A stretch of DNA of 64,000 nucleotides from Lasiodiplodia sp. COLG20 (Eukaryota; Ascomycota; Dothideomycetes; Botryosphaeriales; Botryosphaeriaceae). The notes under the pieces were generated by a model. It ran no database searches, was not told the DNA's origin, and worked only from the letters and a program-made list of their open reading frames with translations. Positions 24,415-35,268 of the stretch are shown in pieces. Position numbers and translations under genes: made by a program. Position 1 is the first letter of the stretch. Each line of letters begins with the position of its first letter. Location: NCBI GenBank assembly GCA_009801085.1, contig VNWV01000001.1, positions 4,216,001-4,280,000 on the forward strand, given 5' to 3'.

Positions 24415-25990
24415 TTAATCAATGACATCGTCCCTCAAAGCCCAAATATTCTTCCACACATCATCCATCTTGCTCCTGACAGCATCGTGATACATGACAT
24501 TCGTCACAAACGTCTTGCAGCCCTTGATCTTCTTCGCCGTCTCAATGCTGAAGTTGAAGTCGACGTACATGTCCTCCATGTAAACGGCGGCATAGGCCGG
24601 CACCTCGTTGCGGGCCAGCTGCTGCTCGTCGTACAGCGCCGGCCACTCGGTCTCGGCGGCGAGCTTTTCGCCAACGTTGGCCAGGGCGCGGAGCTCGGTG
24701 TAATCGGTCAGCATCCACGGGAAGACCATCTCACCGGTGAAGAAGAGGGGCGAGTCGTCGGTCTTGTCCAGGGAGAACTCCTGCAGGCCTTGTTGGATGC
24801 GGTGTGCGGACCAGTTGGCCGCTTTGCTGGTGGTTGGGTAGTGGATTAGTGAGAGGCTCGTCTAGGTGAAGGTGGGGGCTGCTTACCCTTGGCAGTAGAG
24901 GGGTTCATGGAGGATGGCATAGATGATGTGGTCATCGAAGGGCATGGTCTGCTCGATGAGGGAGGTGGTGGGGCGAGTGAGGTGGCCGAAGACGGAAAGG
25001 TCGTTGGAACAGCGCAAGACGAGGTCTACAATTGCAGGTCAGTATCGATGCGGTTTGCCACAGAAGAAGGGACAGAGGCAACTTACCATGGATCATGTCG
25101 AACCCGCCGTGGAAGCCAAAGTTGATTCCCAACTGCATGAACCTCCTCGCTGACAGACTTCCCTCACCAGACAGCCTCACAGTGCTGTCCCCAAACCTTC
25201 TCAGCAGCTTCACGATATCCTTCACTCGCTTCACATCCTCCGGATATTTCTGGTAATACGCCTCATTGCGCTCTTTCAACTTCTGGAACGTCCGCGCATA
25301 CACCTCATCCGGGTCGCTCACTAGCGGCGGCAATCCTCCAAAGTAAAACGCCTCCCTCAGCCCCTCGGGATAAAAGCTCAAATACGTCGTGATGCAAAAC
25401 CCGCCAAAGCTCTGGCCCACAACGCTCCACTTCCTCTTCTCCTCAGGCCACCCCTCCGTCAGCGCCATCCTCACGGCCTCCGCATCCTTGACAATCGAGT
25501 CCGCGCGGAACGACTTCAGGTAGTTAGCCTGGGTGTCGTCGTCGCCGCGCAGGCCGAGGGTGCTAGCCGACACGGGCGAGCTGAGTCCGGTGCCGCGCTG
25601 GTCCAGCATCAGCACCTGGTAGCCGCGGTCGAGCACCTGCTGGGTCCAGCCGACGTCCTGCGGCGAGCGGCAGCCGAAGCCGGGCCCGCCCTGGAGGTAG
25701 ACGAGCCAGGGGAGCTGCTTCTTGGACTCGTCTTCCTCGCTGGCGCTGGTGGGGTCCGCGGGCTTTTCGGCCTTGCGGGCGGAGCGCGCGAAGAGCCGGA
25801 GCGGACGCGAGTCGGGCTTGTGCCAATGCGTGGGGACTTCGAAAAAGTACTCGGTGATTTTGAGTTTGCCTGGATAAGAACTTGGGTTAGTGTTGTGGTC
25901 GATGCGCGGCTTGGCTGATGAAGGGTGTGGCTTACCGGATACGATATGTGAGCGCTGCTCAAGGATCTTGGCGGGGGATATCTTGATCAT
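24415..25990 (-). CDS. Proline iminopeptidase-like alpha/beta hydrolase (peptidase S33)
   Basis: Exons 25990-25936, 25869-25087, 25025-24887 and 24826-24415 give 462 aa. Seen motifs: LQGGPGFG (oxyanion hole), DQRGTGLSSP, the nucleophile elbow VVGQSFGG and a late VMYHDAVRS that can supply the catalytic His; YCQGKAANWSAHR is read across the last intron and is typical of fungal proline iminopeptidases. It should release N-terminal proline from peptides or act on related amides. There is no signal peptide, so a cytosolic enzyme is likely. The start at 25990 (MIKISPAKILEQRSHIVSGK) is chosen because it places the LEQRSH..GKL text where family members have it; ATG 26017 is an alternative. A 572-bp divergent promoter is shared with the Kelch gene. 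Confidence 0.9.
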
Positions 25991-26562
25991 GTTGAAGATG
26001 CGTTGCGAGAAAAGCAACGAGGCTGAGAATGGAGGAGATGGTGAGTGGAGGTATTGGCGGGGATGTGCACTTTATTTCGGAGTTGGTACCAGTCCGAACA
26101 CGCGATTGAGAGCGGTGTTTGAAGTGTGGCACGTGAGTTGGCAAGCGTTTGGTGTCTGGTGGGTCTGCCGAAGAGGGTCTTAGCTGGCGGGCGGTCGTTG
26201 GTGGTGGTTGGAAGAGGTGGGGTTACCGGCGTTGGGGCGTCAGATCGGTGCGACATGGGGCGGAATGCCAAGAGCGGAAGGCGAGGGGCGGCGGGGCGGA
26301 CGCTAAAAATTTGGACATCGCGGGGCAATTCGACGCCCACCACACTTCCGCCTTTACTTGCCCGGCTTCGTCCGTGAGGCTCCTCCCTCCACACCCCTTC
26401 GCTGATCTGCCCAATTTCGGTTGGATATTTACTCCAGTCTCGGGGTAGGACCGCGCTCCACTCACCTGAACTCCGTCATACTTCGCTGGAAAGCGTGCTT
26501 CAAATTGCTGTTTTTCACCTCTTGATCTCCATATTTCGCTTTTCTTGTCTTCTCCGCCCATA
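25991..26562. promoter_or_regulatory. Divergent promoter region, hydrolase / Kelch gene
   Basis: 572 bp between two ATGs pointing apart. GC-rich in the middle, no clear TATA box. No coding frame of its own is supported. Confidence 0.45.
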
Positions 26563-28608
26563 ATGGCCAAGAAGGACAACAAGGCCAAAAAGGCCGAAAA
26601 GAAGGCCCGCACTGCCGCCAAGCAAGAGAAGAAGGCCGGCAAGAAAGAGCAGAAGCACCAAAAGCGTGGCAAGGACGCCGATGACAGCGATGCCGAGGAC
26701 GTTGACCTTGACGCCGTGCTCGCTGAATACGCCCGTCAACAGGAGCAATTTCTCAAAGTCACCGAGACTGTCAGCGAACCGCCAAAAGCCAGAGGCTCGT
26801 CGACACTGATCGGCTCACCCACCAACGACAACGAGCTGTTTCTCTTCGGCGGCGAATACTTCAATGGCGCCCTCGCTCATTTCTACAACGATCTTTTCGT
26901 CTACAACATCAACCGCGACGAATGGCGCAAAGTCACCTCACCCAATTCTCCGCTGCCACGTTCTGGCCACGCCTGGACGCGTGGCGGTAACGACAAGGCT
27001 ATCTACCTCTTTGGTGGCGAGTTCTCCTCGCCCAAGCAAGGCACCTTTTACCACTACAACGACTTCTGGCGCCTTGAACCCTCCTCGCGCGAGTGGACGC
27101 GGCTAGAAAGCAAGGGCAAAGGACCTCCGGCCCGCAGTGGGCACCGCATGACCTACTTCAAGAACTACATTATCCTCTTCGGCGGCTTCCAGGACACCAG
27201 CCAGCAGACCAAGTACCTCAACGACGTGTGGATCTACGACACGGCCAATTACCAGTGGCACGAGCCCAAGCTGCCGGCTGTTGGTCAGCGGCCCGACCCG
27301 CGCTCCTCCTTCTCCTTCCTGCCCAGCGACAGCGGCGCTGTGCTCTTCGGCGGCTACTCGCGCGTCAAGCAGGCCGCCAAAGGCGGCGGCAGCGGCAAAG
27401 GTGGTCCCGCAAACCGCAACGTGCTCAAGCCCGTTGTCCACCAGGACACGTGGTTCTTGCGCATCGTGCCAGTCGAAAACGCCCTCCCCAAGGTGCATTG
27501 GGAAAAGCGCAAGCGCTCCACCAACGCGCCAAACCCGCCGCGCGCGGGTGCAACCATGGCCTTCCACAAGGGGCGTGGTATCATGTTTGGTGGCGTGCAC
27601 GATGTTGAGGAGAGCGAAGAGGGCATTGACAGCGAGTTCTTCAACCAGCTGTTCGTCTGGAACATCGACCGCAACCGCTACTTCCCGCTCGCGCTACGCA
27701 AGCCACGGGCGCAGCCGAAGAAGGCGAACGCTGGGGAGCGTGGTGGAAGGAGGGGTCGCGGGAAGGCGGATGAGGAGGAGCTGCTGCGGAACTTGAAGGC
27801 CCTGGAGATGAGAGGTACTCTAGCAGGTGCGGATGAGGATGGTGACATTCCGGCGCAGCTGGATGGCACGGGAACGCCAGGCAGTGGCGAGGAGGAAGAC
27901 AAGCCCGACCGCCCGGAGAAGACGGTCATGTTCGAGATGCCGCACCCGCGATTCAACACCGCGCTCGCGGTGCAGGACGACGTGCTGTACATGTTTGGCG
28001 GCACATTCGAGAAGGCAGATCGCGAGTTCACGTTCGACGAGATGTGGGCGATTGATCTGGGCAAGCTGGACGGCGTCAAGGAGATCTTCCGCCGCGACCT
28101 TGAGGACTGGCTGGGCGATGAGAGTGAAGATGAAGACGAGGATGAAGATGAGGATGAGGAGGACGAAGAGGATGAGGCTATCGGCAGCGACGAAGACGAT
28201 GTTGCGAGCACCGCTGCTACTTCGGTCTCTGCTGCTCCGTCTGCGAAGGAGAAGGATGCGGATGAGAATGCTACGGCAAATGAGAAGCACACTTCCGCTT
28301 CTGCGCTTTCGGAAGACGGCCTCCCACACCCCCGGCCTTTCGAGTCACTGCGCGATTTCTACGCCCGATCGACGAACGAGTGGCAAAATGTCATCATCGA
28401 CGAGCTGTCACGGAAATATGGCGGTGATACGAAATTGCCGAAAGAGATCAAGACGATGGCATTTGAGCGAGCCGAGGAAAAATGGTGGGACTGCCGTGAG
28501 GAGATTCGGGCTCTGGAAGATGAGCAGGAACAGGCGGGTATCAGCGAGGTCGTCAGTCTGGCCGATAGGGCAGATGTGGCTACTGGTGGAGCGGGCAGAA
28601 GGAGGTAA
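26563..28608 (+). CDS. Kelch-repeat protein (Kel3/KLHDC4-like)
   Basis: Single exon, 681 aa. The N-terminal 45 residues are a Lys/Ala-rich basic tail (MAKKDNKAKKAEKK). Kelch blades follow, each with a FGG turn (ELFLFGGEYF, AIYLFGGEF, YIILFGGFQ, AVLFGGYSR, GIMFGGVHD and a late VLYMFGGTF), so about six blades of a beta-propeller. An acidic run of Asp/Glu (about residues 520-550) and a C-terminal helical segment (PFESLRDFYARSTNEWQ) match the layout of yeast Kel3 and vertebrate KLHDC4. Function in this family is poorly known; nuclear or cytoplasmic protein interaction is inferred. ATG 26563 is the first in frame and begins the basic tail. Confidence 0.9.
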   Translation: MAKKDNKAKKAEKKARTAAKQEKKAGKKEQKHQKRGKDADDSDAEDVDLDAVLAEYARQQEQFLKVTETVSEPPKARGSSTLIGSPTNDNELFLFGGEYFNGALAHFYNDLFVYNINRDEWRKVTSPNSPLPRSGHAWTRGGNDKAIYLFGGEFSSPKQGTFYHYNDFWRLEPSSREWTRLESKGKGPPARSGHRMTYFKNYIILFGGFQDTSQQTKYLNDVWIYDTANYQWHEPKLPAVGQRPDPRSSFSFLPSDSGAVLFGGYSRVKQAAKGGGSGKGGPANRNVLKPVVHQDTWFLRIVPVENALPKVHWEKRKRSTNAPNPPRAGATMAFHKGRGIMFGGVHDVEESEEGIDSEFFNQLFVWNIDRNRYFPLALRKPRAQPKKANAGERGGRRGRGKADEEELLRNLKALEMRGTLAGADEDGDIPAQLDGTGTPGSGEEEDKPDRPEKTVMFEMPHPRFNTALAVQDDVLYMFGGTFEKADREFTFDEMWAIDLGKLDGVKEIFRRDLEDWLGDESEDEDEDEDEDEEDEEDEAIGSDEDDVASTAATSVSAAPSAKEKDADENATANEKHTSASALSEDGLPHPRPFESLRDFYARSTNEWQNVIIDELSRKYGGDTKLPKEIKTMAFERAEEKWWDCREEIRALEDEQEQAGISEVVSLADRADVATGGAGRRR

Positions 28609-29382
28609 CGCTAGCCCGGATGAAAGCGGGGATTTTGAGAAATTGAAAGGTTTGACGTTTCACTGCTCAACCTTACTTCTGATTCATGTTTACGGCAAGT
28701 GACAAGTATACAAAGCTCTACTCATCTATGTGGGACCCAAAGCAAGTTTTTCTTCACCAATGGCATGCGTTCGCTGGGAGATCCTTCAGTTATACCACCT
28801 CAACCCGGAATAGTATTCACATCACCTATCTTCTGGATAAAATACATCTTTCGGACGACCGGGAGCTCGGGCGAAAATGGGAGTTGAAGACGCGTCGTCT
28901 TCAGTATCCTCAATTCGACCGCCTCCTCATCTCTCTTGGAATGTTCCGTCAATTGAATTTGCTGTGCGACACACGATAGCGGATGCGTCGACAGATCCTT
29001 CTCCCGATGGGACTTGATGCGCCGAGGATCCCGAGCCGACACGCGTGCCCGCGAGTGTTGGTCCCGAAGATCCCTGCCTCCTTTAATTTCCCCCCGCTCC
29101 AAATGCAGAACTGACGACGACAAGGACGTTTCGAAGATCCACATTGTGTATACATGAGTTCCATAGGTCCGATGGGCCCATTGGTTGCGTCCTCTTGTGG
29201 CGCTGAAAGAAGATCTTCAATAAATATAGAAGAACGTTTTGGGAAGTATTCGAGCGCCTCCTTAGATCACCCCACATGGAGTAGTTCAGCTTCCTATAAA
29301 CCAGCTATAAATGCTCTATAACACATAGCCAAGACACCTTCCAAGATCATACTCCATTCGCTTCTTCCCGCTATCTGCCAAG
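28609..29382. other. Intergenic, includes the rhamnogalacturonase promoter
   Basis: 3' flank of the Kelch gene and 5' flank of the GH28 gene. Short overlapping frames on both strands show no domain text. Confidence 0.5.
29295..29311 (+). promoter_or_regulatory. Double TATA-like element before the GH28 gene
   Basis: Two TATAAA hexamers (29,295-29,300 and about 29,306-29,311) lie roughly 75-90 bp before ATG 29383. The position suits a core promoter of a regulated secreted enzyme. Confidence 0.4.
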
Positions 29383-30865
29383 ATGTTGGGTTGCATTCCC
29401 TCCTTTCTCTCTCTCCTCTTCCTCGCAGGTTCAACCAGTGCGCAACTTTCCGGCGCGGTTGGCCCTCTCACAAGCTTCGCAACCAAAGCGAGCAACAAGG
29501 TCTGCGATATAACCGACTATGGCGCCGTCGCAAACAGCACCGATGACGTCGGCCCAGCCCTCGCCGCCGCATGGGACGACTGCAAAGAAGGCGGGCTGGT
29601 CTATGTGCCGCCGGGCACGTATGCCATGGCGACGTGGGTGAGTCTGACTCACGGCAACGCGTCGGCCGTCCAACTCGACGGCACCATCTACCGCGACGGC
29701 GACGACGGCGGCCACATGATCTCCTTCCGCGACTGCACCGACTTCGAGTTTTTCAGCGGAAACTCCCAGGGCGCGCTGCAGGGCTACGGATACAAGCTGC
29801 TTCAGAACGGCGAGTACGGCGCGCGGTTCCTGCGCTTCACCTACGTGAGCAATTTCTCCGTGCACGGCTTCGCCATGGTCGATTCGGCGAGTTACTACTC
29901 GGTGTTCGACTCGTGCTCGAATGGCGAGATTTACAACATCATCATTCGCGGCATCCAGATCGGCGCTACGGACGGCGTGGATGTCTGGGGCGAGAACCTC
30001 TGGGTGCATGATGTGGAGGTGTCGAACGGAGATGAATGTGTCACGGTCAAGAGCCCCGCGAAGAACTTTTTGATCGAGAGCATCCATTGCAATCTCAGCG
30101 GCGGCACTGCTATCGGGTCTCTCGGAACGAATACGAATATTTCGAATGTCCATTACCGTAACCTGTACATGAACCAGGCCGACGCTTGCTACCTCAAGTC
30201 CAATGGTGGTAATGGAACAGTGAGCGACATCCTGTGGGAAAACGTATTGATTCACGGAGGCGCATATGTGTTGGCTGTGAACGAGAACTGGGAGTCCCGA
30301 GATGAAGATTCGGGCGATGGAGTGCAGATCAGTAACTTGACGTTCAAGGTACGTTTTCAGCTGCACATACATACCGAGATGGAAGCAGACACTGATTCAT
30401 ATCCAGGACTGGAAGGGATTCAACACCGACAACTCGCGTCCCACCATTCGTATTGAATGTGCTGACGAAGTGCCTTGCTACGACATCACCCTTGACAACG
30501 TCAATCTCTGGACAGAAGATGGTGACTACGTGACTTGGTCCTGTCAGAGCGCTTATGGCGAGGGCGCGTGCTTGCAGGATGCTGGAGACGATGTTGACAA
30601 CCTCGCGTCCTACTCCACTGCCCAGACGGTCACCCAAACTCCGTAAGTTGTTCCACCCTTGGAGATCTCCGGCAACAGTACTAATGCTGATCATGGCAGT
30701 GATTACTCGATTCCTACCACTATGCCTAATGATCATACTTCCGCCTTCCCTTCCACAACGTCTTTCACTATTCCACCAGTGCCGACTACTTTCTTTCCGG
30801 GCCTGCAGCCTAGCTCATCACTTCTCTCATTGGACGGAGCTGGCGGAGTTAGCAGCAAGCGTTAA
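29383..30865 (+). CDS. Secreted rhamnogalacturonase, glycoside hydrolase family 28
   Basis: Exons 29383-30348, 30407-30642 and 30700-30865 encode 455 aa. Residues 1-20 (ending GSTSAQ) are a signal peptide. The parallel beta-helix begins with [16 protein letters not shown]. The GH28 active-site blocks are of the rhamnogalacturonase type: ATDGVDVWG (about 196-204), [11 protein letters not shown] (about 213-223) and GGTAIGSLG (about 239-247), where polygalacturonases would have NTD, DD and GHG. It should cut the rhamnose-galacturonate backbone of pectin in plant cell walls. The C-terminus is a Ser/Thr/Pro-rich tail of about 50 residues, probably O-glycosylated. Endo or exo action, and hydrolysis of which bond, cannot be told from sequence alone. 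Confidence 0.92.
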
Positions 30866-32039
30866 AAAGTTCCTATTCATATTAAACAATTCTCCATTAC
30901 GTACCCCTTCATATTACCACTCCTTACAGTATCAGGCAGAGCTCTATTTAGCATTCCTTCATATTGATTCTCAAAGGACCAGCATCCAGACAGCTTTCCT
31001 TGTCACGTCCGAACCAAATTTGTTTCCATTGCCTGACCAGCGTGACGTTCATTGCGTTCTTTTGTTGGTGAAAAGCATCGACTACCAGAAATTTGAATAA
31101 AAGCTGCTGTAATGATTATGGATGTAAAATATTTTGCGCCGCACTTTCGGGTTGCGTAGAAAGAGCAATACCAGCCGCTAATGAAGCATCTTGAGTCTCG
31201 GAGGTAATCCCTTTCGTCATGTACTTTTCTTCGAGTGATAGGTATCGGCATTCAACTCGACCCCGTCTACCAAACTTTCGCCGGCATCGTGGAAGCATTA
31301 CGCTTTGAGTGTCCTGAAAGCCATAACTCACAACCTGCTTGGATGATTGTTGGCGTTGCTATTTCCTGTAGAAGATGGAATTTCACGCCCTCTGCACCGT
31401 CTCGACGTCACGGAGTTTCTACGATTCCAGATTTGGATGCGTGCTCCGCATAAACTTCAATAGTGGGGTAGCAGTGCGGGTTGTTATTGGATCCTACGGG
31501 AAGGAGGAACGAGTATTATCGAATTGGCGTCTTCCAGACGCTGGATTGGGAGAAAGGCGGACGACAACTTTTCCAGAAATTCCCCACTCCGGAGATCCGG
31601 CTCATTTAAAAGTCGAGAAGTAGCGGGTTTCATTGAGCTCAATAATTTTTGTACTGCACACTCCTCACTTTAGTGTCTCTTGAATGGTTATACTCCCACT
31701 TCGCACTATTTGTCCGGCTGTAAATGCATAGAAGGGCAAGGGCACTTCACTGCAAGAGGCCGGTTGTATGTACATACTCGCCGCTAGGTAGAACTCACAC
31801 TAACAAGACTCTCTCCAGAAATGCAATGCCACAGGCAACCAAATGCAAAAAGAAAAGTCTCTTGTCTCTCTCTCGGCATCTCCGAATCACCGAGCGATCG
31901 GGTCCGATTGGCCGGGTGCACGGACCCCTTCGGCCCGGGCCGCGAGGTGCCCCGACCGGACGCCGCCCCTAAAAAAAATTCAACACCACGCCCACGCCCA
32001 AGCTATCCAGGCTCGGACTACGACGGAGCAAAAGAAGAA
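30866..32039. other. Intergenic, no protein gene seen
   Basis: Contains only short frames without motifs. It ends at the 3' end of the minus-strand tRNA-Asp gene. Confidence 0.5.
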
Positions 32040-32130
32040 CTCTCCGACGGGGAATCGAACCCCGGTCTCCCGCGCTTGCTAGAGCAGATGCTTTGACAAG
32101 CGGAAATCATCACCACTAGACCATCGAAGA
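32040..32130 (-). tRNA. tRNA-Asp (GTC) with a 19-nt intron
   Basis: Read on the minus strand from 32130: 5' acceptor arm TCTTCGA pairs with TCGGAGA (32047-32041); D arm with TGGTCTAGTGGT; anticodon stem TCCGC/GCGGG; loop TTGTCA with anticodon GTC at 32097-32095; T arm ACCGGGGTTCGATTCCCCG. A 19-nt intron (32093-32075) sits directly after position 37, the canonical place for nuclear tRNA introns. The mature tRNA is 72 nt before CCA addition, with discriminator G. Confidence 0.93.
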
Positions 32131-32690
32131 TGTTGAACTCCTTGGAGGAGCTGATGGAGGTGTTGTGAAAGGGGAAGCGGCGGCTGAGGATTCTATACTG
32201 AAGATTTGCTACCAGAAACTGCCACAGGTTTGCTGTGGATGGTTCTTTGGTTGATCAGGAGTGTTGAGGCAGTCTGGTAAGCGGCGTTGACGCTATGTGA
32301 GACAAGGCGAGACCCTGTAACCGTAGGTCGTTGAAATTTCTTGTTTGCTATCCAGTAGTACTCGCATCGTTGACTCTACCCTGAGATCGTGGCTGGCTTG
32401 TCAACGGAAAAGGCGGCCCTAACTTTTCATAAACAGGTTGAAGATAAAAACTCCGGGCTTCGGCTTTCTTTCTATTCCCCCCCCTCTATCAGTGAGCGTA
32501 CGTGTCACGGAAATGGACGGTATACCTCTCACTGGTTGTTGAGGAAGTGTAGCGAGAAGAAGAATTACGACAGTAAATCCGGACTGCCGGGAGGCGGGGA
32601 AGAAAGAAGAATTCATGTTGGCAAGTTGAAATATTTGATGGTGCAAAGTCCTGCCGTCCCTTTTCCATGATACGGCTTCAGTGCCGCTAT
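32131..32690. other. Intergenic, no gene seen
   Basis: Between the tRNA gene and the 3' end of the Zn2Cys6 gene. Short frames on both strands mirror each other and carry no motif. Confidence 0.5.
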
Positions 32691-34898
32691 TCAAACACTA
32701 TCAAAGTTGAATCCTTCTACCGAGAATGGATCGAGAAACCAACTTTCAGCCGGCAGTCCCAGAATGGCCTCCAATTCCTTATCCTGAAAAGAATCCGGAG
32801 GACTAAACAAGCCAGTGCTGTCGAGTCCATCAATAGCCGGGTTTGGCTGCACATTCAAGCTCTGGTGCCCGGGGAATTCGAGAGAAACAGCATTGGTTGT
32901 CCCAGTAAAGTGCTCGTCACGGACCCCTGCCGATGCCGACGCGGGTGGAGCTGTTCCCTCGGCTGTGGTTCTCTCAGCTTGAGTTTGAGAGGAAGCCCTG
33001 ACCGTTCTTTTCAAAAAAGATTCGACCATCAAGTGGAACTTCTGGCTCGGGTACTCCGCAAGTAGTCTTGATATCTTCCGAGAAATGCTGACCAGGGATT
33101 TTTCGCGGGACATGTTTGGATGGTTTTTAGCAAGAGTGAGTGCCAATGCCGCTACAGAATGCTTAGTGGGAATACGACACACAAGCTCCAAAAGCTCTTA
33201 CCTGAAAAAGCAATTGTTAAGGCGGAGTACGTTGGCGAAAATCTGAGTTGCCATTTATACGAGCTTGTATTCGTGATGAACTGCAGATGGTCGGTAACTG
33301 CTTCAAGTGTTTTCCGGCTCAGTTGGCGGAAAGCATCCAGGATGAGACGGTCTCCTCCGGACTTCTGTCTTTTTAATTCGCTGAGGATGGCGCAATAGAC
33401 AAGAATTGTAGCATAATTCCTCTGTACGTTGAGGCTAGTTCGCTGGAAGGAGTGTATATCGTATTCGTGGTCTGTGATATTGGTCAGGCATGGCGGAATG
33501 CTTGGATAATGAGAATTCGGATCCTCACCCTCATGTTCCTTGGCCCAGTAAATTTCCCATGCAACAAATGACTCTTTTGCATCCCTTACCAGGGACATCG
33601 CATCCGTAGCAATATTTGTATTATCTCTGACGATCATTTGCCATTTTTCTGTTCATTTGTGAGTAAGTAGTCCATGAAGTAAACATGAAGACTCACCTCG
33701 TAGCTGAACCAGATCAATAATAGACAGAAATCGAAGATCCAAGTGACGGAAGCGAGAGCTTCCATAAAACAAACGAAGCTTGTCCTCCTCAATTCGGACT
33801 AATCGAGATTTCCGAGCGGTGCCAAATGCAATTTCACGTTCCAAATGGTAGATTATCAGCCAGGTTCGGGTCTCCCGGCTTAGCCTGTTTTGTTCCGAAA
33901 CAGGTAACGTCGAATCTGTGGTTAATTTGCTGAGAGAGTTATCAATGCTGAGATCCAAAGCCACATTGACGGCGTGACTCAAAGCAAACCACGATTTTTC
34001 CGACCAAGCAGCCAGGATCAGCAGCGCTTGGGCAGTTTCGAGTGTAGCCGGATTAATAAAGAGACTATCTGCAGCCAAACGGTTTGCCTCTTCATGGAAA
34101 ATTCTTGACCAATCTCCGGTTCCATCGGCTCTACTCGCAACCGAGAGGATTGATGCGAAGAGAAAAGGTGAGGAGCGGCGTATCTTATCAAATGTATCCA
34201 AGGTCGGCTCAAACAAAGGAAGATAGGGATTGCTTCCGGCCATGTATCTATTGCTCGTCAGAATGGTCAGTCTCATATGGAGGTTGAGGAACGAACGTGT
34301 GGAAAAGTCGGCGAGCTTCATCTTCGTTAATCGAGAATTTGGCCACCACATCTGTGGACTGGATTACAGCTGCTTCCTGTCTAGTTCTGAGATAATCTGG
34401 TGCTCGGTCGCGGGAGTTGATATGGTGAATATTCCCTGACGAAGCTCTTGGGGTTGGAGCTAGATCATGCACAGTGCTGACTGGAGCGCTGAGCTGCTCC
34501 GGAGAGAGCTCACTCTCTTCTCTCGGATCCAGGTCATTACCAGACTGCTCAGGAGTATTGGCGGTATACGTGTCGACGACGGTTTGGAGGTAGGATGTGA
34601 TAGGTCTGAGGCGTGCTTCATTCAGCGAAGCAACGTGACGCTGCAACTTCCGGATCTCCTCACGCAGATCTTCCTCTTCAGCACGCTTTCGCTTTTTAGA
34701 TGACTCGATGGCATCATAAACGCACTCGGCTCCAGAAGTTGCGCATCTCTGACAAGGCGGAATGCCGTTCCCCTCACAACGCATTTTCAATCGGCGGCAA
34801 TGTCGACATGCTTTGAAAGTCTTGGCCGGAGGCGTCCCCGGCTCAGAGCTGTGACCGGAGCGCATGCGGGAGGCGTCATCATCAACAGGACTGAACAT
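32691..34898 (-). CDS. Zn2Cys6 (Gal4-type) transcription factor
   Basis: Four exons, 34898-34297, 34247-33697, 33648-33202 and 33151-32691, encode 686 aa. The binuclear cluster is complete: C31-x2-C34-x6-C41-x7-C49-x2-C52-x6-C59 within KACRHCRRLKMRC..PCQRC. A basic stretch KKRKR and a short leucine-rich coiled coil (residues about 75-95) follow for dimerisation. The middle has fungal-specific regulatory-domain text (NPYLPLFEP, LLILAAWSEKSW, RLSRETRTWLIIYHLERE). The acidic, Pro/Ser-rich end (FSPPDSFQD..) could activate transcription. Arrangement and spacing recall War1-like regulators, but the target is unknown. It is divergent from transaldolase across 370 bp, yet a regulatory link is only a possibility. 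The first intron starts GTTCGT, a weak donor supported by frame continuity. Confidence 0.9.
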
Positions 34899-35268
34899 TT
34901 GGGGTTATTGTTATCATCAAAACGTCGTACAGCATCGATGAAGGAGATGCAAAGCTTCACAAGAGAAGACGAGAGTCGGGCGGGGCCCATGTCCTCACTC
35001 CTCAGTAGCCAAAGATGGCTAAGCTTCAGGGTTCGTGCAGCACGACATCATCCGGCACTTCCGGCGCCGGAGAAGCGCGGCCACGACTTCCACCGGCCGC
35101 TTCGGCGCCGGATGGGATCACGCAATTGGATGCACCAGTAACAATATATATTGGCGACAGGCTTCAAGAGATGTGCCTAATAGTCTATCGGAAGATCCAG
35201 AATAATTTCAAAAAGCAACCATTCAGCAGATACCCTGAAAGAAGGAGAAAAAAAAAGCATAGCCCACA
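34899..35268. promoter_or_regulatory. Divergent promoter between the Zn2Cys6 regulator and transaldolase
   Basis: 370 bp between two ATGs. A TATA-like run (acaatatatatt, near 35,141) lies about 125 bp before the transaldolase ATG. CGG-rich steps around 35,050-35,115 could be Zn2Cys6 sites (inference). Confidence 0.45.

Noticed and set aside
32340..32450. Second tRNA near the tRNA-Asp gene
   Set aside because: No B-box-like or acceptor-stem pairing found on either strand.
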